64,000 bases of DNA, from positions 496,001-560,000 of the forward strand of contig JADJNW010000001.1 in the NCBI GenBank assembly GCA_016714085.1, given 5' to 3'. Numbering within the stretch: position 1 is the first letter of the stretch; the number at the start of each line of letters is the position of its first letter. Source of the stretch: Saprospiraceae bacterium. Its GTDB lineage: Bacteria; Bacteroidota; Bacteroidia; Chitinophagales; Saprospiraceae. Under the pieces are notes generated by a model that saw only the letters and a program-made list of their open reading frames with translations, did not search any database and was not told where the DNA came from. The translations under genes were made by a program, and so were the position numbers. Positions 59,775 through 64,000 of the stretch are shown here, in pieces.

Positions 59775-60836
59775 TTATTTATCTTTCTTCAACTGCATTC
59801 TAATAATTTTCGGGAAATATATTTCCTCATTATTTATTAGTCTTATAAAATCTCCGTTGTTAATATTATAAGTAATAATAAGTTCATCAGACTTATATTC
59901 AGGATGCGCATTCGCAGTATAAACAAATTCTTTGTCCTCTTTTAAAGCTGGAGTATAAAATAATACTGGTTCAGACCAAGGTCCATATAGTTTGTCTGCA
60001 AGTTTGTATCCAATGGAAGCATTTCCAAAACCATAAGTTTGTATCTGAATGTATTTCTTTAGGTTCTGGTCATAATGTACAGAAAATTCTGTTTGACCCA
60101 TGAAAAGAGAAGATGATTTTGGTTCCTCATAAACATTATCTGTCCAGGCATTTTTAACCCACCATTCTAAATTTGACAGGTCACCCTTTATTAATTTTCT
60201 TTTATTAAATCGAAGTAAATAAGTTTCATGTGTCGAAGGTTCTTTAACTCCAAAAGCATAAACATAGTTTTTATCCTGCAAGACTGCTGAAGAGCCAATA
60301 ATGACACCAAAGGTTTTTGAACCTTTGTAATAGTTTATTATCCATTTATCTGGGCTGTCAGTAGGATTTTCAATAATAGCAACATACCATCCAATTGCTT
60401 CGAAGCCTATCCCTGAATCCGTAGAAGCTTCTTCAATCAGAAAAATTACAAGTTTATTCTTGATTAATATTCCATGGCCTGTCCAAAACCAATTTTTTCC
60501 GGGCACTTTAAAAAAATCTTCAGGTTTTTGTTTAGTTCCTTTATAATAATATGTCAATTTAGATTTTAATGAGTGGGAATCTTGAATAGCAATGCTATTT
60601 CGAATTAATGTTTTAGAATTAGATCTTTTTCCAGTCCCATCCTGATCAATAAATGTATCACTAAAAAGCCATAGAATTTTACCTGAACCAAGTTCAACGG
60701 TAGCCGCACCATCTGCACCTCTCCAATAGCCATCTTTTTTGAAGATGGTGTTGTCCATTTCCTTTACTATTGTTTTCTCTTCCTGAGCTAATAAAAAGCC
60801 CGGCATCATAAAAAGTATAAGTACTATACTCCGCAT
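59775..60836 (-). CDS. DUF4185-like exported beta-propeller protein
   Basis: 353 residues from ATG 60836 (MRSIVLILFMMPGFLLAQ, a signal peptide); the frame is open to 60893. The protein resembles DUF4185/DUF5005 five-bladed propellers related to glycoside-hydrolase clans: GYWRGADGAATVELGSGKIL with WLFSDTFI, FWTGHGILIKNKL, FGVIIGSSAVLQDKNYVYAF, and EFSVHYDQNLKKYIQIQTYG. In such folds the Asp of SDTF is a conserved position. A carbohydrate-active role is an inference. It is AT-richer than its neighbours. Confidence 0.72.
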   Translation of the reverse strand: MRSIVLILFMMPGFLLAQEEKTIVKEMDNTIFKKDGYWRGADGAATVELGSGKILWLFSDTFIDQDGTGKRSNSKTLIRNSIAIQDSHSLKSKLTYYYKGTKQKPEDFFKVPGKNWFWTGHGILIKNKLVIFLIEEASTDSGIGFEAIGWYVAIIENPTDSPDKWIINYYKGSKTFGVIIGSSAVLQDKNYVYAFGVKEPSTHETYLLRFNKRKLIKGDLSNLEWWVKNAWTDNVYEEPKSSSLFMGQTEFSVHYDQNLKKYIQIQTYGFGNASIGYKLADKLYGPWSEPVLFYTPALKEDKEFVYTANAHPEYKSDELIITYNINNGDFIRLINNEEIYFPKIIRMQLKKDK

Positions 60837-60893
60837 ATCTTTAGTGTTGTTGCTAACGGTTTGCAGCTTGGCGGGTGGCGGAAATCGAAGCAC

Positions 60894-62161
60894 ATTGTTC
60901 AGTTTTTCAAAGTTAATCGAAGGTCAATTTCAATTGATATATGAATTTAAACCTTAATTGCCAAATCCTGTTAGTTCGCGTTCTACGGGGTGTCTGAAAT
61001 TTCAAATGATAATTCTTCTTTTATTTCAAAATCTTTTATTCGCATAGTCAATTTAAGTTTCATCAATTTTGCCAATTGCCTTTTTCAAATCCATTTAGTT
61101 TTGGGTAATTTTCCTTTTCAATTAGCAACAACCCGTGCCTTGAACTTGCTCTTTCATTCCATTCTGGGTGTTCTATAAAGTCTTTTTCATCGTTAGAATT
61201 AATATCTCTTGTTGTTACTGTTGAAATATTACGCCTTCTTAAATTCTTCTTTTGTGATTGTCGCAGTTTGCAAATTGAGAAGTTCCTAATCCTTCATTTT
61301 GGGGTCTGTTTCTTTCAATTTCATTTACTTCTCAGAACTAAAATGGTTGCCGATTTTCGTTCCATAGCGAACCTAATGCCCTTTTGGATTGCTTTGGAAC
61401 ATATCAAAATCTTGGCTGCATCCAACCGTAATGCTCATGTGTTCAATATCAGAAATGCTTCCGAATGCAATATGAAGATATGATTTTGAAGAAGCAATAT
61501 AGTATGGGTCAACTAATTGTCTGAATTTCTTTGAGAAATGAGGATAAGTTACTTTGTCAATCTCTTGTTTTATATCTTTTTGATTGTTTTTACATTTATT
61601 TGTCTTTTTTAGTTGCAAAGTCAAAATTGCAGACCTTATTTTATTTTCTAAATTTTTCTCTTCATCTTTATCAAACCTTGTAAGATAGTTTCTACTTACA
61701 GTTAGTCGTGATTTCAACAAAAACAATTTCTTTGAGAATATCATCAATATCCTCAGAACTGCGTGTTGCTCTTTGAGTTTCTTTATAACCTATCATCGCT
61801 TATGCAGTCAAGTAATCTTTCAAGTTTGATTATTTTATTTTTGTCTTGATTGCCGAGAACTTTTGTATTAACGCATTGCGTCTATTTTTCTTATAGTTCT
61901 CCTTGAGTTAATCCACTGATAATCAGACCCTACCATAATAACAGCCGATTACAAACGTTTAACAGCCGTTTGCGGCCGGATATATGCGCAACTCCACTCC
62001 CTAAAAATAATCCCTTCTTTTGAATCTTCCAAATTGCCATTCGTTCTTACCTGCAACGAATGGCTCAGTTGGAGGGAGGCATTTTCAAAATTTTCAAAAA
62101 AAGAGAACTTATTTCCATCCTTGTGCTGTTTAGGGTAGGTAAAACTTGCAAGAACAACCTT
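60894..62161. pseudogene. Decayed stretch with fragments of minus-strand reading frames
   Basis: No intact gene is present. On the minus strand a 34-codon piece from an ATG at about 61796 (MIGYKETQRATRSSEDIDD) and, after a shift, a 125-codon piece ending at 61373 (FDKDEEKNLENKIRSAILTL ... VDPYYIASSKSYLHIAFGSI) look like one broken gene. Further fragments occur downstream around 61100-61250 (NISTVTTRDINSNDEKDFIE with HPEWNERASSRHGLLLIE). I do not recognise the family. The area is AT-rich and looks like an imported region in decay. Confidence 0.4.
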
Positions 62162-63399
62162 ATGAGTCAAGCAAAAAGTACGACTTACATTATCATTATA
62201 TTGGGGGCACTCACTATGATTGGCCCTTTTTCTATTGATATGTATTTGCCTGGTTTTCCGGCGATTGCAGCGGATTTAAAGACGACGATCGCTCAGGTGC
62301 AATTATCTTTAGCCAGCTTTTTTGTTGGTCTATCTTTGGGGCAATTGTTCAGTGGCCCTATCACCGACCGATTTGGGCGGAAGCCGCCATTATATGTAGG
62401 ATTAGGAATATATATACTTGCTTCTATCGCCTGTATTTGGGCACCAAATGTAGAAACTTTAATAGCATTGCGTTTTGTACAGGCATTAGGTGGTAGCGTC
62501 GGTATGGTGGTAGCGCGAGCAGTCGTGCGTGATTTGTATCAGCCGGAGGAAATGGCGAAAATCTTTTCTATGCTGATGTTGGTGATGGGCGTCGCGCCAA
62601 TCATTGCGCCATCTTTGGGTGGAATTCTTGCTGCGAATGTGGGTTGGCAGTCTATTTTTCTGACGTTGGCCATCATTAGCTCCACGGCGCTGCTTGGTAT
62701 GTATCTCGCTTTGCCGGAAACCAAGAAACCCGACCCCACCATATCACTGCAGCCCGTGGCGGTGATGAAAGATTATATCCAAATTATAAAAAATCGACAA
62801 TTTATTATATATGTAATGGTCGGCGGCATTTCCGGCGCAGGCATGTTTGCTTATATCTCGGGGTCACCGTTTGTGTTTATCGAGTTGCATCAAGTGCCAG
62901 AAGCCACATTTGGCTTGATTTTCAGCGCTAATGCCTTTGGTTTGATTATGGCAGGACAAATAAATCGACTGGCATTGCGGCGTTGGACGACCGTTCAGAT
63001 TATAAAATTTGTGAATACGGCACAATTAATCTTTGGAGTATTGCTCGTGTTGTATGCCTTTACTTTCTGGGGCGGCTTGCCGATGCTTATTACTTTGATT
63101 TTTTATATATGACAATGCTGGGTTTCATTTATCCCAATGCCGGCGCCCTGGCGATGGCACCTTTCGTGCGCAATGCCGGCGGGGCTTCAGCATTGATGGG
63201 GTCACTGCATTTTGTAGTTTCGGCGGTGTCAGCGGCGCTGGTAAGTGCATTTGATAATGGTACTGCGTTCCCGATGACGATTGCAATGGCGATCGCTTCG
63301 CTGACCGTGTTTTTTATAGTGCGAATCCGCCCAAAAACTGCTGCTGAAATGCCAACGAAAAGCGTAGTCAAAGAAGAAAAAGAAATGCTGGTTTCATAA
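62162..63399 (+). CDS. Bcr/CflA-type MFS multidrug exporter (frameshifted)
   Basis: An inner-membrane drug:H+ antiporter. It starts at ATG 62162 (MSQAKSTTYIIIILGALTMI), although the frame is open to 62060. Twelve transmembrane helices are predicted. Motif A in loop 2-3 is SGPITDRFGRKPPL, and motif C-like glycines are in the fifth helix (VMGVAPIIAPSLGGILAANVGW). The frame breaks at about 63106-63112 (LITLIFYI, then the other frame MTMLGFIYPNAGALAMAPF). The two join if the shift of one or two bases at TATATATG is corrected. The repaired length is about 412 residues. The substrate is unknown (bicyclomycin/chloramphenicol-type by family). Confidence 0.88.
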
Positions 63400-63517
63400 T
63401 AAGCACAGGTACACAGTTAACTGTTAACGGGAAATTGAGTACAGTGCAATAAACACAAGGGGGTTCAAAATTTTAAGATCAGATTAATTTTGTCTTATTG
63501 CTTATTTGTAATAATAA

Positions 63518-64000
63518 ATGAATTCATTACATCAAATAGTAAATAATTCAATCGAATTATTAAAACAATTAATTGCTACGCCTTCCTATTCTAAAGAAGA
63601 GGATGATACCGCAGCAATCCTGGAAAATTTTTTCAAGCAAAATAAAATACCCGTTTTCCGTAAAAAAAATAATATTTGGGCAAAATCTTTACATTTTGAT
63701 ATAAATAAACCGACTTTATTACTCAATTCCCATCATGATACAGTCAAACCCGTGGAAGGCTGGTCGCGCCATCCTTTCCAGGCTAAAATTGAAGATGATA
63801 AACTCTTTGGCTTAGGCAGTAATGACGCAGGCGGCGCATTGGTATCATTAATTGCCACATTTTTACATTTTTATAAAAAAGAAAATTTACCATATAATAT
63901 TATTATTGCAGCAACTGCGGAGGAGGAAATCTCTGGCGGACATGGAATCGAATATCTTTTGCCCGATCTTGGCGAAATCTGGGCGGGTATTGTGGGCGAA
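63518..64000 (+). CDS. M20-family metallopeptidase, ArgE-like (partial at right edge)
   Basis: The first 161 residues of a zinc-dependent M20/ArgE-type deacylase. It begins MNSLHQIVNNSIELLKQLIA; the first metal His is in LLLNSHHDTVKPVEGW, the bridging Asp in GLGSNDAGGALVSLIATFLH and the catalytic Glu in IIIAATAEEEISGGHG. In Bacteroidota this form is usually the N-acetylornithine/N-succinylornithine deacetylase of arginine synthesis. The frame runs off the window with no stop. It follows the MFS gene. Confidence 0.88.
   Translation, partial: MNSLHQIVNNSIELLKQLIATPSYSKEEDDTAAILENFFKQNKIPVFRKKNNIWAKSLHFDINKPTLLLNSHHDTVKPVEGWSRHPFQAKIEDDKLFGLGSNDAGGALVSLIATFLHFYKKENLPYNIIIAATAEEEISGGHGIEYLLPDLGEIWAGIVGE

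Noticed and set aside
60840..60990. Integron attC-like site (GTTGCTAACGGTTTGC) upstream of the DUF4185 gene
   Set aside because: Core-site pattern GTTRRRY/RYYYAAC is not met on both sides and there is no integrase or cassette array.
62060..62161. 34-codon N-terminal extension of the MFS gene
   Set aside because: The extension is not hydrophobic like an MFS N-terminus and the MSQAKST start directly precedes helix 1.

Overview
This window looks like chromosomal DNA of a Bacteroidota bacterium, most likely of the Saprospiraceae/Lewinella side of the phylum (inference). The reasons are the gene families (DUF5723, DUF2911, head-GIN/DUF2807, HYC_CC_PP, a lamin-tail plus FlgD-like surface protein, B12-dependent methylmalonyl-CoA mutase, single-chain GlyRS), promoters with the Bacteroidota -7 element TAnnTTTG, and weak Shine-Dalgarno signals at most genes. 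No phage, conjugation module or CRISPR array is present.

Layout. 1-6.5 kb: partial membrane protein, methylmalonyl-CoA mutase, a beta-lactamase-fold serine hydrolase, a DmpA-type peptidase and a MocA-like nucleotidyltransferase. 6.5-16.2 kb: one long minus-strand copper/silver defence operon (HYC_CC_PP protein, CusA-type RND pump, TolC-like channel, metal-binding lipoprotein, CPH-type P1B ATPase, CusB-like adaptor). 16.3-20.1 kb: a hypothetical membrane protein, an M14 carboxypeptidase and a small zinc-ribbon protein. 20.2-23.4 kb: arsenic cluster arsR-arsM-acr3-LMW phosphatase. 23.5-28.1 kb: minus-strand accessory genes (TM protein, DinB, head-GIN, ADP-ribosylglycohydrolase, MTR-kinase-like). 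28.3-33.3 kb: glyS, a structured non-coding spacer, a coiled-coil protein and asd. 33.4-40.4 kb: surface protein, EEP phosphatase plus diacylglycerol kinase, a REP-associated (Y1) transposase, DUF5723, ElaA and a degenerate Nudix regulator. 40.4-46.4 kb: lipoprotein and a MacAB-like exporter. 46.4-50.5 kb: DUF2911 protein, double-OmpA protein and an EAD11-like membrane protein. 50.6-54.4 kb: clpX, clpP, tig. 54.8-59.6 kb: tRNA-Leu, RelA/SpoT, Fur, purA. 59.8-64 kb: DUF4185 protein, a decayed stretch, an MFS drug exporter and a partial M20 peptidase.

Reading frames are broken unusually often: at least twelve genes carry a frameshift, an internal stop, a deletion or a missing start, including the essential glyS and asd, and several breaks sit in homopolymers. 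I read most of these as residual sequence errors and give each gene its full repaired span. Two breaks are in-frame nonsense codons (acr3, DUF2911) and one is a roughly 115-base deletion (ABC ATPase); these could be real.

The most interesting material is non-coding or small: (1) three hairpins of unrelated sequence, each followed by the same 16-base motif, at 29.99-30.35 kb; (2) spacers built from degenerate short words arranged as inverted repeats, a different word at each locus, one of which appears to have acquired a four-helix-bundle gene; (3) a 33-base REP-like element in two copies together with a RAYT-type transposase; (4) a stand-alone EAD11-like/beta-domain/TM protein that may belong to an NTPase/CHAT-type conflict system; and (5) a partial duplication of the 3' end of a tRNA-Leu gene.
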